Origin: Pacificoceanicola sp048553275
GTDB lineage: Bacteria > Pseudomonadota > Alphaproteobacteria > Rhodobacterales > Rhodobacteraceae
Direction: 5' to 3'
Length of the DNA stretch: 64,000 bases
Assembly: GCF_048553275.1 (NCBI RefSeq)
Contig: NZ_JBLZMW010000012.1
Location: 1 to 64,000 of the forward strand
Shown here: piece after piece, positions 35,973-43,872 of the stretch
Numbering within the stretch: position 1 is the stretch's first letter
Layout of the letters: each line of letters opens with the position of its first letter
Notes under the pieces: generated by a model
What the model was told of the DNA's origin: nothing
The model's input: only the letters and a program-made list of their open reading frames with translations
Databases searched by the model: none
Made by a program: the position numbers and the translations under genes

Positions 35973-36845
35973 TCAGACCTCTTGTGACTGCGCCTTGGTC
36001 ATGCTTTCTTCCGCCACCAGATAGAGCCCGGAAGCAATCACCAGCATCACACCCATGATGGTGCCAAAGCTCGGGACCTCGCCGAAGGCGTAGATGCCGA
36101 TCGCCACCATCCAGACGAATTGCACGTTCATCACCGGCATGGCGACATAGGCCGGCAGGAACCGCATCGCCTCTGCCGAGACATAGCGCGCGCCGAACAG
36201 GAACACGGCGTAGGCCAGAATCCAGACCCCGTCCATGAGCCCCATCGGCTTCCATACGAAAGGCAGCGCCAACGCCATGGCCACGGCAAGGCCCAGATTG
36301 GGCCAGAAAACCTGCGCCAGCGGCGCGCGTTCGACCTTGGCAATCACCCGCGCCAGCAGCATCGACACCGCCCCGCTCAGCGCCGCGATCAGCGCCCAGA
36401 GATGGCCGGCCTGCGCGCCGGAGACGCCGCCAGGCATCAGGAAGATGACCCCGCCCGCACCAATGCTGAGTGCAAACCATGCCACCGGCCGCGGTGTCTC
36501 GCCAAGCAGCGGACCGGAAAGCGAGGCCGCGATCAACGGGATCAGCCCGATAAACAGGAAAACATCGGCAAAAGGCAGCAGGCGAAACGCCTGAAAGAAG
36601 GCGACCGCCGCCACAACGGTCAGAATGGTTCGCACGATCATCGGCTTGACCGACCGGATGCGCAGGCTCTCGCCCTTGCTCACCCGCGCCGCGCCCAGCG
36701 ACATCAGCGCCACCAGCGCTGCGGCCAACGCATAGAGCTGCGGCGCGTCATAGCTGCCGGATACCAGCTTGGTGATGCCATCGGCGGCCGCGATCATTCC
36801 GGTGAACAGCACCGCAAGGGCTGCGCCGACGACAGAGGGGTTCAT
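35973..36845 (-). CDS. DMT/EamA-family transporter
   Basis: A 290-residue membrane protein with ten hydrophobic helices in two EamA repeats (for example VGAALAVLFTGMIAAADGITKL at the start and MPVMNVQFVWMVAIGIYAFGEVPSFGT near the end). EamA proteins are usually exporters of small metabolites, amino acids or purines. The start ATG (36843-36845) overlaps the upstream gene's TGA, so it is translationally coupled to the 353-residue helical protein and, with the repeat protein, forms a three-gene operon ended by the terminator at 35906-35940. Substrate unknown. Confidence 0.88.
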   Translation of the reverse strand: MNPSVVGAALAVLFTGMIAAADGITKLVSGSYDAPQLYALAAALVALMSLGAARVSKGESLRIRSVKPMIVRTILTVVAAVAFFQAFRLLPFADVFLFIGLIPLIAASLSGPLLGETPRPVAWFALSIGAGGVIFLMPGGVSGAQAGHLWALIAALSGAVSMLLARVIAKVERAPLAQVFWPNLGLAVAMALALPFVWKPMGLMDGVWILAYAVFLFGARYVSAEAMRFLPAYVAMPVMNVQFVWMVAIGIYAFGEVPSFGTIMGVMLVIASGLYLVAEESMTKAQSQEV

Positions 36846-37903
36846 TGTGCACCCGCCCGGGCAAAGCCTTCGAAATACGCCTCGAAATGCGCGCTGGTGC
36901 TGGCGGCGACCTCCAGCATGTCGAGCGCCTCCTCGGACACCGTGCTGGCCATCCGGCGGCGCATCACCGACCAGTCGCCCACCCGCGCCTCATCCAGCGC
37001 CAGCATGGCCTGGCTGATCTCGCGCAGCGCGGCGGTATGGCCTGGCGCTTTGTCAAAGCGCATCTTTCCGGTGCCCAGCGGCTTGCGGAAGACGTCGCCT
37101 CCCTCGATGGCCTCGTGCCAGTTGCAGATCAGGAAATCGTGGTAATCGTCATTGATCGAGACGTGCTCGCCCTCCTCGACGGTAAACCCTGCCGTTTGAT
37201 GGCGCAGCCACGCGGTCCAGACCGGCGGCGGCACCTCGCCAAGGAACCGCATCGCGATGCAGATCTCCGCGAGCAGGTCGGCGTTCTGGTCGAGGAACGC
37301 GGTCAGCCCGGCGAAATGCAGGCTGGTCACGGCCTCGGGTCCGAGATCGGCAGAGCGATGGCCGTATTGGGTCAGGTAAAACACGATGTGCGTCAGCTCA
37401 TAGGCCGCCTTCTTGTTGGGCAGGGAAAAGGTCTTGGTCCTGCTTACAAAGGCGCGCAGGCGATCGTCGAGACCCTGTTCCCGGACAGGATCGACGCCGC
37501 GTCGCGTCATCAACCGACGCGCTTCCGCGCGTTGCAGATCGGACATCTCCGCCTCGGCCAGCCCTTCGCGGGCGGCAAATTGCACCATTTTCTCGGCTTC
37601 GTGCCCCGGCATGCCCAAATCCTCCAGATCAAGGGCAAGCGAGAGCAGGAAGCGGTAATACTGCGGGAAAAACTGCAGCCGTTTGGCGGCCTGCGTGTAA
37701 AACCCTGCATGCACGGCCAGCGCCTCGGGGGCGACCGGAAGCCCCGTGCTCTGCAGGATGTTCAACATTTCCCCGTTTTCTTTCAGCCAGAACACATCGT
37801 CACCGATGCGACGCTCCGTGGCAAAGAGGCCCAGAAGCGCGGTGATCCGCGCTTCGAGCGACAGGATCCGGGACGGGACGGCCAGTTGGATAATATTGCT
37901 CAT
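36842..37903 (-). CDS. Uncharacterised helical protein in the repeat-protein operon
   Basis: A 353-residue soluble protein with no signal peptide or membrane segment, predicted mostly alpha-helical from its heptad-like Leu/Ala pattern. I do not recognise an enzyme family. Notable pieces are FPQYYRFLLSLALDLEDLG, YELTHIVFYLTQYGHRSADLG (two histidines near residue ~192-202), SINDDYHDFLICNWHEAIEGGD (two histidines near acidic residues) and a C-terminal helical tail. The HxxxY/HR and DYHDF...WHE clusters could bind a metal but this is a guess. It starts 65 bases after the repeat-protein stop and overlaps the EamA start, so it is the middle gene. Possible roles: modification, chaperoning or regulation of the repeat protein. 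Confidence 0.8.
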   Translation of the reverse strand: MSNIIQLAVPSRILSLEARITALLGLFATERRIGDDVFWLKENGEMLNILQSTGLPVAPEALAVHAGFYTQAAKRLQFFPQYYRFLLSLALDLEDLGMPGHEAEKMVQFAAREGLAEAEMSDLQRAEARRLMTRRGVDPVREQGLDDRLRAFVSRTKTFSLPNKKAAYELTHIVFYLTQYGHRSADLGPEAVTSLHFAGLTAFLDQNADLLAEICIAMRFLGEVPPPVWTAWLRHQTAGFTVEEGEHVSINDDYHDFLICNWHEAIEGGDVFRKPLGTGKMRFDKAPGHTAALREISQAMLALDEARVGDWSVMRRRMASTVSEEALDMLEVAASTSAHFEAYFEGFARAGAQ

Positions 37904-37968
37904 GGGTATGGCTCTCCTGTTGGTGGACCAGCAAGGCGGCCTTCCGCCCCGCCCGGGTATCTGCGTCT

Positions 37969-38631
37969 TCAGGCCTTGGTCGGCTGCGACCAGGACATGA
38001 ACGCTTCGACAGCATCGCCGGATTCAGTCTTGGAAGCCTTCGGGCCGGACCAGCTCATGAAGGCCTCGACGTTGTCGCCGGTCTCGGCGCGGGTGCCTTC
38101 GGGTGCGGACCAGCTCATGAAGCTCTCGACCGCATCGCCGGTTTCGGCGCGGGTGGCCTTCGGGCCGGACCAGGACATGAACGCCTCGACGTTGTCGCCG
38201 GTCTCGGCGCGGGTGCCTTCGGGTGCGGACCAGCTCATGAAGCTCTCGACCGCATCGCCGGTTTCGGCGCGGGTGGCCTTCGGACCGGACCAGGACATGA
38301 ACGCCTCGACGTTGTCGCCGGTCTCGGCGCGGGTGCCTTCGGGTGCGGACCAGCTCATGAAGCTCTCGACCGCATCGCCGGTTTCGGCGCGGGTGGCTTT
38401 CGGACCGGACCAGGACATGAAGGCCTCGACTGCGTCGCCGTTTTCTGCACGACTGTCACGAGGGGTCGACCAGGACATCAGACTCTCAACAGCGTCACCC
38501 GACGCCATTTCGTGGCCAGAAGGCCCCGACCAGGACATGCAGCTCTCCACGGCATCGCCGTCAAATGCGCTGTGCAGCTGGTGGTTGGAAAGGATTTCTT
38601 CAGCAAAGCTGTGCTTCTTGTGTGCAGTCAT
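37969..38631 (-). CDS. Tandem-repeat acidic protein with ten MSWS repeats
   Basis: A 220-residue protein, not recognised. Residues 1-24 (MTAHKKHSFAEEILSNHQLH plus SAFD) are a non-repetitive, moderately charged leader without a Sec signature. Residues 25-220 are nine 20-residue units and a final 16-residue unit. Each unit begins GD(A/N)VE, holds the invariant MSWS, then one variable residue and Pro, and usually ends TRAET. Units 4 to 8 alternate two versions (ES-F-MSWSAPEG and EA-F-MSWSGPKA), a 40-residue higher-order repeat. Only one Cys (unit 1). Start ATG 38631 follows GAGGAA; an upstream ATG at 38679 lacks a ribosome-binding site. It leads the operon with the helical protein and EamA. The look is of a multi-core peptide precursor or a structural repeat protein. 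Confidence 0.85.
   Translation of the reverse strand: MTAHKKHSFAEEILSNHQLHSAFDGDAVESCMSWSGPSGHEMASGDAVESLMSWSTPRDSRAENGDAVEAFMSWSGPKATRAETGDAVESFMSWSAPEGTRAETGDNVEAFMSWSGPKATRAETGDAVESFMSWSAPEGTRAETGDNVEAFMSWSGPKATRAETGDAVESFMSWSAPEGTRAETGDNVEAFMSWSGPKASKTESGDAVEAFMSWSQPTKA
37972..38559 (-). repeat. 60-bp tandem repeat array inside the repeat-protein gene
   Basis: Ten in-frame units of 60 bases (last one 48) make up the C-terminal part of the gene. Between about 38040 and 38400 the 120-base double unit is almost identical in three successive copies, with differences only at a few synonymous positions, so this part was duplicated recently. The outer units (1, 2 and 10) are more diverged. Confidence 0.95.
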
Positions 38632-39016
38632 TTTCGTGTTCCTCGAAGGAGTTGCGTGGTATGCCCTTTCGAGTTGCACGGAAAACGCGTTTGCAAAAAA
38701 GTTAATTCTTGTTAAGGTTGATTAATACCGAAAGTATTCACATGAAATTCGTGTCACACTGACGCTATTCGGCTGCACGATCTGATTTATCCCCAGCAGA
38801 ATTTTTTCTGTGGATTGTTTCAGAATTTGCAACGCAACGGGGGTTTGCAAAGTTGCAAAGGCTCGAATCGACCCCGGAATCGGTGAAATCAGGGGGCATA
38901 GAGCCCTTGGATTTTCATCACCACCGACCGCTGACCGACCCCATTGATGCGATTTCAGGCTTGTGTCCCCCGCCGAAACCCGAGACCTTCGGGCTTCGAA
39001 GCAGGAGACGCCCGAC
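38632..39016. other. Divergent intergenic region with operator-like sites
   Basis: This 385-base AT-rich stretch separates the leftward repeat operon from rightward xth and must contain both promoters. It contains the TTTGCAA palindrome (annotated separately) and a further TTTGCAA half site at 38826-38832. No coding frame or RNA gene is convincing. Confidence 0.6.
38844..38859. promoter_or_regulatory. TTTGCAA inverted repeat, candidate operator
   Basis: TTTGCAA-AG-TTGCAAA is a perfect 7-base inverted repeat with a 2-base spacer; a third copy TTTGCAA lies 18 bases to the left. TTTGCAAA-type words are known targets of the ScfR/RamB/PccR regulators, so such a protein is a possible binder; which gene it controls is unclear. 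Confidence 0.5.
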
Positions 39017-39826
39017 GTGAAAATCGCCACCTTCAACATCAACGGAATCAAGGCCCGCCTGAACGCGCTCACCGCGTGGATCGATGAGGCGCAGCCCGAC
39101 GTCATTTTATGTCAGGAGATAAAATCGGTCGACGAGGCCTTTCCGGGCGAGGTGTTCGAAGAGCGCGGCTATAATGTGGAAACGCATGGCCAAAAGAGCT
39201 TCAACGGTGTTGCAATTCTGTCCAAGCTGCCGCTGGAGGACGTCAGCTTTGGCCTGCCCGGTGACGATGACGATGAACAGGCGCGCTGGATCGAGGCGAC
39301 CGTTGTTGGCGATACCCATGCCTGCCGCCTTTGCGGCCTTTACCTGCCGAACGGCAACCCGGTGGAACTCGACGAGACAGGGCGGCCCGTCGCGGGCGGG
39401 AAATACGCCTACAAACTCGATTGGATGAAGCGGCTGGAGGCACGGGCGCGCGATCTGCTGGCCGATGAGATGCCTGCCCTGATGGGCGGGGACTACAACA
39501 TCATTCCGCAGGCCGAAGACGCGGCCAAACCCGAAGCCTGGCGCGAGGACGCACTGTTTCGCCCGGAGAGCCGCGATGCCTTCCGCCGCATCGTCAACCT
39601 CGGCTTCACCGAAGCCTTCCGGGCCCAGACCCAAGGGCCCGGCCACTACAGTTTCTGGGACTATCAGGCGGGCGCGTGGCAGCGCAACAATGGCATCCGG
39701 ATCGACCATTTCCTGCTGACCCCGCAGGCGGCGGACCTCATGGTCTCCTGTGAGATCCAAAAGGACGTGCGCGGGCGCGAGAAGCCCTCGGACCATGTTC
39801 CCGTCATGCTCGATCTGGCACTCTGA
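39017..39826 (+). CDS. xth: Exodeoxyribonuclease III
   Basis: A 269-residue AP endonuclease/3'-5' exonuclease of base excision repair. Family residues: KIATFNINGIKARL (metal-site Asn), LCQEIKSVDEAFP (metal-site Glu), GLYLPNGNP, LMGGDYNIIP (catalytic Asp-Asn) and the final KPSDHVPVMLDL (catalytic Asp-His). The start is GTG at 39017, directly before KIATFNING and preceded by AGGAGA; a longer reading from 38963 has no similarity. Confidence 0.94.
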   Translation: MKIATFNINGIKARLNALTAWIDEAQPDVILCQEIKSVDEAFPGEVFEERGYNVETHGQKSFNGVAILSKLPLEDVSFGLPGDDDDEQARWIEATVVGDTHACRLCGLYLPNGNPVELDETGRPVAGGKYAYKLDWMKRLEARARDLLADEMPALMGGDYNIIPQAEDAAKPEAWREDALFRPESRDAFRRIVNLGFTEAFRAQTQGPGHYSFWDYQAGAWQRNNGIRIDHFLLTPQAADLMVSCEIQKDVRGREKPSDHVPVMLDLAL

Positions 39827-39856
39827 CACCCGGCGGATCGGCCCAAGACAGCAGAA

Positions 39857-39885
39857 CGGCACGCGCCCGAACGGGACGCGTGCCG
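39857..39885 (+). terminator. Hairpin after xth
   Basis: CGGCACGCG (39857-39865) pairs with CGCGTGCCG (39877-39885); the 11-base loop can pair further (CCCG/CGGG). It starts 30 bases after the xth stop and lies 25 bases before the end of the converging VPLPA gene. The following CAGTTGTCTT is only weakly T-rich, so it is probably a bidirectional terminator of moderate strength. Confidence 0.6.
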
Positions 39886-39910
39886 CAGTTGTCTTGCATG
39901 ACCGGTAGGG

Positions 39911-40885
39911 TCAGCTCTCGCGACGACGGCGTGCAGCGCCGAGACCACCGAGCGCGATCAGCATCAAGGTTGCCCCCGCAGGCAGCGGCACCGCTGCCGT
40001 GGTGATCGCATCAAAGCCGTCGATGTAGGAAATGGCCAAGCCGTTATCTCTTTCACCGTAGTACAAGCGTGTGCCATCGTTGGAGAACTCCAGAAGGCCC
40101 GGATAGTAGCCGCCATCGCCAGCGAGGCCTGAAACAAAATCAGTCGCGACCCCAGTCGAAATGTCCAAAAGATCGATTCCGGTGACACCGGGGCCAAAGC
40201 CATACAGTGCCCCCGTGCCTTTGTGGACGGCGATGCCATCGTAGGCAATGCCAAAGCTCACAGTGGACAGAACGCCTGTGTGATCCAGCCTGACCACGGA
40301 CTGCTGACCATGGTTGGTGGCATAAAGCGACCCATCCAGCCCCTGTTCGATATTAGAGAGCCCGGTGGCGCCCGTCGCGACGGTGTACTGCACCGCGCCC
40401 GTGTCGCCATTCACAAATGTGACGGTTCCGTTGTACTGGGCCACTGCCAGAGTAAAGCTGGCCCCATCGAGTCCGGCGATGATCTCCAGCCCGTTCGGGG
40501 AGTCGCCGCCGAGGTTCATGAGGGTGGTTTGCGCCCCGGTTGCGATGTCGGTTTTGACGATATTCTTGTTCTCGTCGGTTGTGTAGGCAAACCCGCCGTG
40601 TACAGCGATGCCAAGCCCGATACTGCCATTCGACGCGAGCAAGGCAAAAGACCCCCCGTTGTCGAGGCTATAGATATCCCCCTGGTTCGTTCCGTAGCCG
40701 CCCACAATATACCCGGTACCGTCACTGCCAAAGGCCATGTTGCCAAAGCCGTTGGCTGTATCCGGAACGGTTCCGACAGACACGTTGGTATAACCCGGAC
40801 TGTGAAACGTTGCAGCAAAGCTGGCGGCTGGCAAGCCAACGAACGCGATGGCCGTGATTGCGGCGCAAACAAAAGACTTTTTCAT
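39911..40885 (-). CDS. Secreted beta-propeller-like protein with VPLPA-type sorting tail
   Basis: A 324-residue exported protein. Residues 1-24 form a signal peptide (KKSFVCAAITAIAFVGLPAASFA). The body is made of repeated beta-strand motifs (GNGFGNMAFGSDGTGYIVGG-like and GLDGSLYATNHGQQSVVRLD), consistent with a beta-propeller or DUF-type surface protein. The C-terminus AVPLPAGATLMLIALGGLGAARRRRES is a VPLPA-CTERM tripartite signal: VPLPAG motif, hydrophobic helix, arginine cluster. In Rhodobacteraceae this tail is recognised by an exosortase-like system. Not in an operon; faces xth convergently. Confidence 0.85.
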   Translation of the reverse strand: MKKSFVCAAITAIAFVGLPAASFAATFHSPGYTNVSVGTVPDTANGFGNMAFGSDGTGYIVGGYGTNQGDIYSLDNGGSFALLASNGSIGLGIAVHGGFAYTTDENKNIVKTDIATGAQTTLMNLGGDSPNGLEIIAGLDGASFTLAVAQYNGTVTFVNGDTGAVQYTVATGATGLSNIEQGLDGSLYATNHGQQSVVRLDHTGVLSTVSFGIAYDGIAVHKGTGALYGFGPGVTGIDLLDISTGVATDFVSGLAGDGGYYPGLLEFSNDGTRLYYGERDNGLAISYIDGFDAITTAAVPLPAGATLMLIALGGLGAARRRRES

Positions 40886-41089
40886 CGATTTCCCCGTGAA
40901 AACAAACCTCTCGTGGTTATCCGGCGGTTTCGTCGCCAGAGGTGTGATCTAGATCACAGGCAGCACGCGAATGACCACCCCGCGCCCGGATCATGCGGAT
41001 AGGATTCCTGCATGAACACAGCCTTGACGCGCAAGTCATACCAAACGGAACAGATCCGCTTGAAACCGCGCGAGGCCCGGCCTATATGT

Positions 41090-41402
41090 GATCTGTCCCT
41101 TCGGGGACTATGGGCATAAACGCGCATGTAATAAACGGATCGGACCCGGGGGCGGTACCCGGCGTCTCCACCAAAATCCTTCATTTGGGGATCATGGGGA
41201 CGAAATAGGATCGACGAACGCGTAAAGATGTAGCTTTGCTTCGGTGAGATACCACCGTTATCGGTTCAAACTGTACAATTGCAAATGACAATCGTGCTCC
41301 GGTTGCAGTTGCTGCGTAAGCAGTAGCAAGACCGAAAATTAAGCCCTTGCGCCTAGCAGCGTAAGGCGGGGTTCGCAGGTACCTGGCAACAGAAACCTGC
41401 AC
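41090..41402 (+). ncRNA. ssrA: Two-piece (circularly permuted) tmRNA
   Basis: The acceptor piece ends with the T-arm CCGGGGGCGGTACCCGG and CTCCACCA at 41166-41173, its 5' part holding the hairpin GTCCC-TTCG-GGGAC (41095-41108). After a 13-base spacer the coding piece starts at 41187 with GGGGATCATGGGGACG; GGGGA pairs with TCTCC of the acceptor piece to make the acceptor stem. The tag reading frame at 41281-41319 encodes ANDNRAPVAVAA followed by TAA. Gene order (acceptor piece first, then coding piece) is the permuted form of alphaproteobacteria, where the precursor is cut into two RNAs. tmRNA rescues stalled ribosomes and tags the product for ClpXP. Outer ends are approximate. Confidence 0.92.
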
Positions 41403-41495
41403 TTTACCCCCTCCCTCCCAGAAACGCGCGCGGATCCTCCGCTCTGGACTTTTGCGTCGGTGCGCTAGCTTGTGTCGCGGACAACGGAGTGGGCC

Positions 41496-41858
41496 ATGAC
41501 CGACATTCTCAATATCGCAATCGCGCTGGTGACGGTGGCCTTTGGCCTATTCGGGTTTCTTGCGCCGCGCTACACGGCCAGGATGCTGGATTTCACCCCG
41601 ACAGACAGCACCATGGGCCTGAGTGAATTGCGCGCCTCTGCGGGCGGCCTGTTTGTTGCGGTCGGGCTCGTCTGCCTGATCACGGCGGCGCCCGGTGCCT
41701 ATGCCATGCTTGGCGTTGCTTACGTCGGCGCGGCCTGCGGTCGTCTGATCTCGATGATCGTCGACAAACCGCCGCAACCGAAGGCAACGCTCTGGTTCTT
41801 GTTCGAAGCGGTGCCTGCCGCATGGCTGCTCTATGCCAATCCCGGCCCTTGGGCTTGA
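41496..41858 (+). CDS. DUF4345-like small membrane protein
   Basis: A 120-residue protein with four hydrophobic segments (LNIAIALVTVAFGLFGFLAP at the start, GLFVAVGLVCLITAAPGAYAML in the middle) and the block GLSELRASAGGLF typical of DUF4345 proteins. Start ATG 41496 follows CGGAG six bases upstream; an in-frame ATG at 41472 has none. Function unknown. The next gene starts 31 bases after its stop. Confidence 0.75.
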   Translation: MTDILNIAIALVTVAFGLFGFLAPRYTARMLDFTPTDSTMGLSELRASAGGLFVAVGLVCLITAAPGAYAMLGVAYVGAACGRLISMIVDKPPQPKATLWFLFEAVPAAWLLYANPGPWA

Positions 41859-41889
41859 CCGGCCAGACTCGACGCCCCACGCTGCGCGA

Positions 41890-42534
41890 ATGATCCGCGC
41901 GGCGCTCCTCAGTCTTTTTCTCACACCACAGGCCCAAGCCTGCCAGACCGCGCTGATCCTCGCCATGGATGTGTCGAATTCCGTCGACGTCGGTGAATAC
42001 CGGTTGCAGATCGACGGGCTCGCGCTGGCGCTTCAGGATCCCGAGATCGTTGAGACCCTCGTCCGGGACGAGGTCGCGCTCAGCGTCATGCAATGGTCCG
42101 GCGTCGATCGTCAGCACGTCAGCATCGATTGGACCAGTATGCGCAGCACCCTGCACGTGGCTGGTTTTGCGGCACAGGTCCGCGCCTTGGAACGCGCTTT
42201 CATCCTGTCCGATACCGCCCCGGCCGAGGCCATCAACCAGGCGCTGCGCCATTTCGACACCGCCCCCGACTGCAAACGCCGGGTCATCGACGTCTCGGGC
42301 GATGGCACCCCGAACGCGGGCACCGAGGTCAGCCTGATGCGACAGCGGGCGCAGCGTGCCGGGGTCACCATCAACGGCCTCGCCATCGAAGGCATGGGCC
42401 TCGCCGTCACCAATTTTTACGAACGGCAGCTGATCACCCGCGACGGCTTTGTCGAAACCGCGCGCGGGCACCGCGATTACGCCCGCGCCATCCGCGAAAA
42501 GATACTGCGCGAAATCAGCCGAATCCTCGGCTGA
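41890..42534 (+). CDS. DUF1194 (VWA-like) secreted protein
   Basis: A 214-residue protein with a short signal peptide (MIRAALLSLFLTPQAQA) and a domain like von Willebrand factor A: LAMDVSNSVDVGEY is a MIDAS-like DxSxS metal site, and VIDVSGDGTPN is the second conserved site. DUF1194 proteins are periplasmic or surface, with unknown partner. Starting at 41890 gives a clean signal; the earlier ATG at 41833 would put residues before it. It overlaps nothing but lies just before chrA. Confidence 0.8.
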   Translation: MIRAALLSLFLTPQAQACQTALILAMDVSNSVDVGEYRLQIDGLALALQDPEIVETLVRDEVALSVMQWSGVDRQHVSIDWTSMRSTLHVAGFAAQVRALERAFILSDTAPAEAINQALRHFDTAPDCKRRVIDVSGDGTPNAGTEVSLMRQRAQRAGVTINGLAIEGMGLAVTNFYERQLITRDGFVETARGHRDYARAIREKILREISRILG

Positions 42535-42580
42535 GCCGGACTGTCTTGCCACCGTCACAGGCCACGCCTACCACGGTGAC

Positions 42581-43810
42581 ATGACCAGCCTCGCCACCCT
42601 CAGCCGCACCTTTGCCCGCATCGGCATCCTGTCCTTCGGAGGACCGGCGGCGCAAATCGCGCTCATGCATCGCACGCTGGTCGACGAGCAGAAATGGCTC
42701 AGCGAGGCGCAATTCCTGCGTGCCCTCTCCTTTTGCATGATGTTGCCGGGACCGGAGGCCATGCAACTGGCCACCTATGCCGGATGGCGGCTGCGCGGTG
42801 TGGCAGGCGGACTCATCGCAGGCACGCTGTTTGTCCTGCCCGGTGCGATGGTCATTGCCGTGCTCGCCCTGCTCTACGCGGAGTACGGCAGCGCCCCGCA
42901 GGCGCAAACGCTGTTGCTCGGGGTCAAGGCCTGCGTCCTGGTGATCGTCGCACAGGCCCTCATCCGCCTGTCTAAAAAGGCGCTCACGAACGGCGCCGAC
43001 CGGCTGCTGGCGGTTCTGGCCTTTGTCGCGCTCTATTGTTTTGCGCTCCCCTTTCCGCTGATCATCGCGCTGGCGGCGCTTTGGGGGGCGCTCACCGCCA
43101 AACCCATGGCAGAGGAGCCGCCGGACCAAAGCCAACAGACCCCCTGGCGTACGCTCGCCACGATCGCCGCCCTCTGGCTCGCGCCAGTGCCGATCCTCCA
43201 TGCCCTTGGCCAAGACCTGCTGCTCAGCCTGTCGCTGTTCTTTGCCAAGCTTGCCGTTGTCACCTTTGGCGGGGCCTACGCGGTGCTGGCCTACATGACC
43301 CAGGAGGTCACCCTCACCCGCCACTGGCTCACCGCGCCGCAGATGATCGACGCGCTCGGCATGGCCGAAACGACGCCCGGCCCGCTGACCCTCGTGACGC
43401 AATTCGTTGGCATGCTCACCGGCCATGGCGCGGGTGGGCCCGCCGTGGCGGTGATCGCCGGAGGGCTGACGCTATGGATGACTTTCCTGCCATGCTTCTT
43501 GTGGATCTTCGCCGGGGCGCCGCACCTCGAAGCCCTGCTTGCCCGGCCCCGCCTGCGCGGCGCGCTGCACGCCATCACCGCCGCCGTCGTCGGCGTGATT
43601 GCCAATCTGTCCCTGTGGTTCGCGCTGAACGTGCTCTTTGGCCGCCTGATTCAAACCGGCTTCGGCGCCCTGCCCGTCCTTCAGACACTCCATCTCGCAC
43701 CGCTCCCGCTGATCGCCCTCGCCGGGCTGATCCTGTCACACAAACGCGGAAATGTGCCCCTTGCATTGGCAGGCTGCGCCACTGCAGCCACTTTGGGCGC
43801 ATTGGTGTAA
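42581..43810 (+). CDS. chrA: Chromate-transporter-family protein ChrA
   Basis: A 409-residue long-chain CHR-family transporter built from two homologous halves. Half 1 begins FARIGILSFGGPAAQIALMH and holds MMLPGPEAMQLATYAGWRL; half 2 has FFAKLAVVTFGGAYAVLAYM and MAETTPGPLTLVTQFVGML. These FGG and PGP motifs are the family signature. Members export chromate and probably related anions. The start ATG 42581 leaves 46 bases after the DUF1194 stop; an earlier reading would overlap that gene. Confidence 0.9.
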   Translation: MTSLATLSRTFARIGILSFGGPAAQIALMHRTLVDEQKWLSEAQFLRALSFCMMLPGPEAMQLATYAGWRLRGVAGGLIAGTLFVLPGAMVIAVLALLYAEYGSAPQAQTLLLGVKACVLVIVAQALIRLSKKALTNGADRLLAVLAFVALYCFALPFPLIIALAALWGALTAKPMAEEPPDQSQQTPWRTLATIAALWLAPVPILHALGQDLLLSLSLFFAKLAVVTFGGAYAVLAYMTQEVTLTRHWLTAPQMIDALGMAETTPGPLTLVTQFVGMLTGHGAGGPAVAVIAGGLTLWMTFLPCFLWIFAGAPHLEALLARPRLRGALHAITAAVVGVIANLSLWFALNVLFGRLIQTGFGALPVLQTLHLAPLPLIALAGLILSHKRGNVPLALAGCATAATLGALV

Positions 43811-43872
43811 ACTTGCTCTTTTACTCGCCGTCATATTCAATATGCTGAGGCCAAACGGAAAGAGGCTACAGA

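Noticed and set aside
37972..38559. CRISPR-like array suggested by regular 60-bp repeats
   Set aside because: The units are contiguous, in frame and without unique spacers; they encode 20-residue protein repeats.
41154..41160. A second attachment-site-like copy of the tRNA-Leu 3' end (GGTACCC)
   Set aside because: The match is only seven bases and belongs to the T-arm of the tmRNA. No credible duplicate of the tRNA-Leu end was found in the window.
41181..41402. A 73-codon minus-strand open frame
   Set aside because: It lies over the coding piece of tmRNA, whose tag, acceptor pairing and CCA end explain the sequence.
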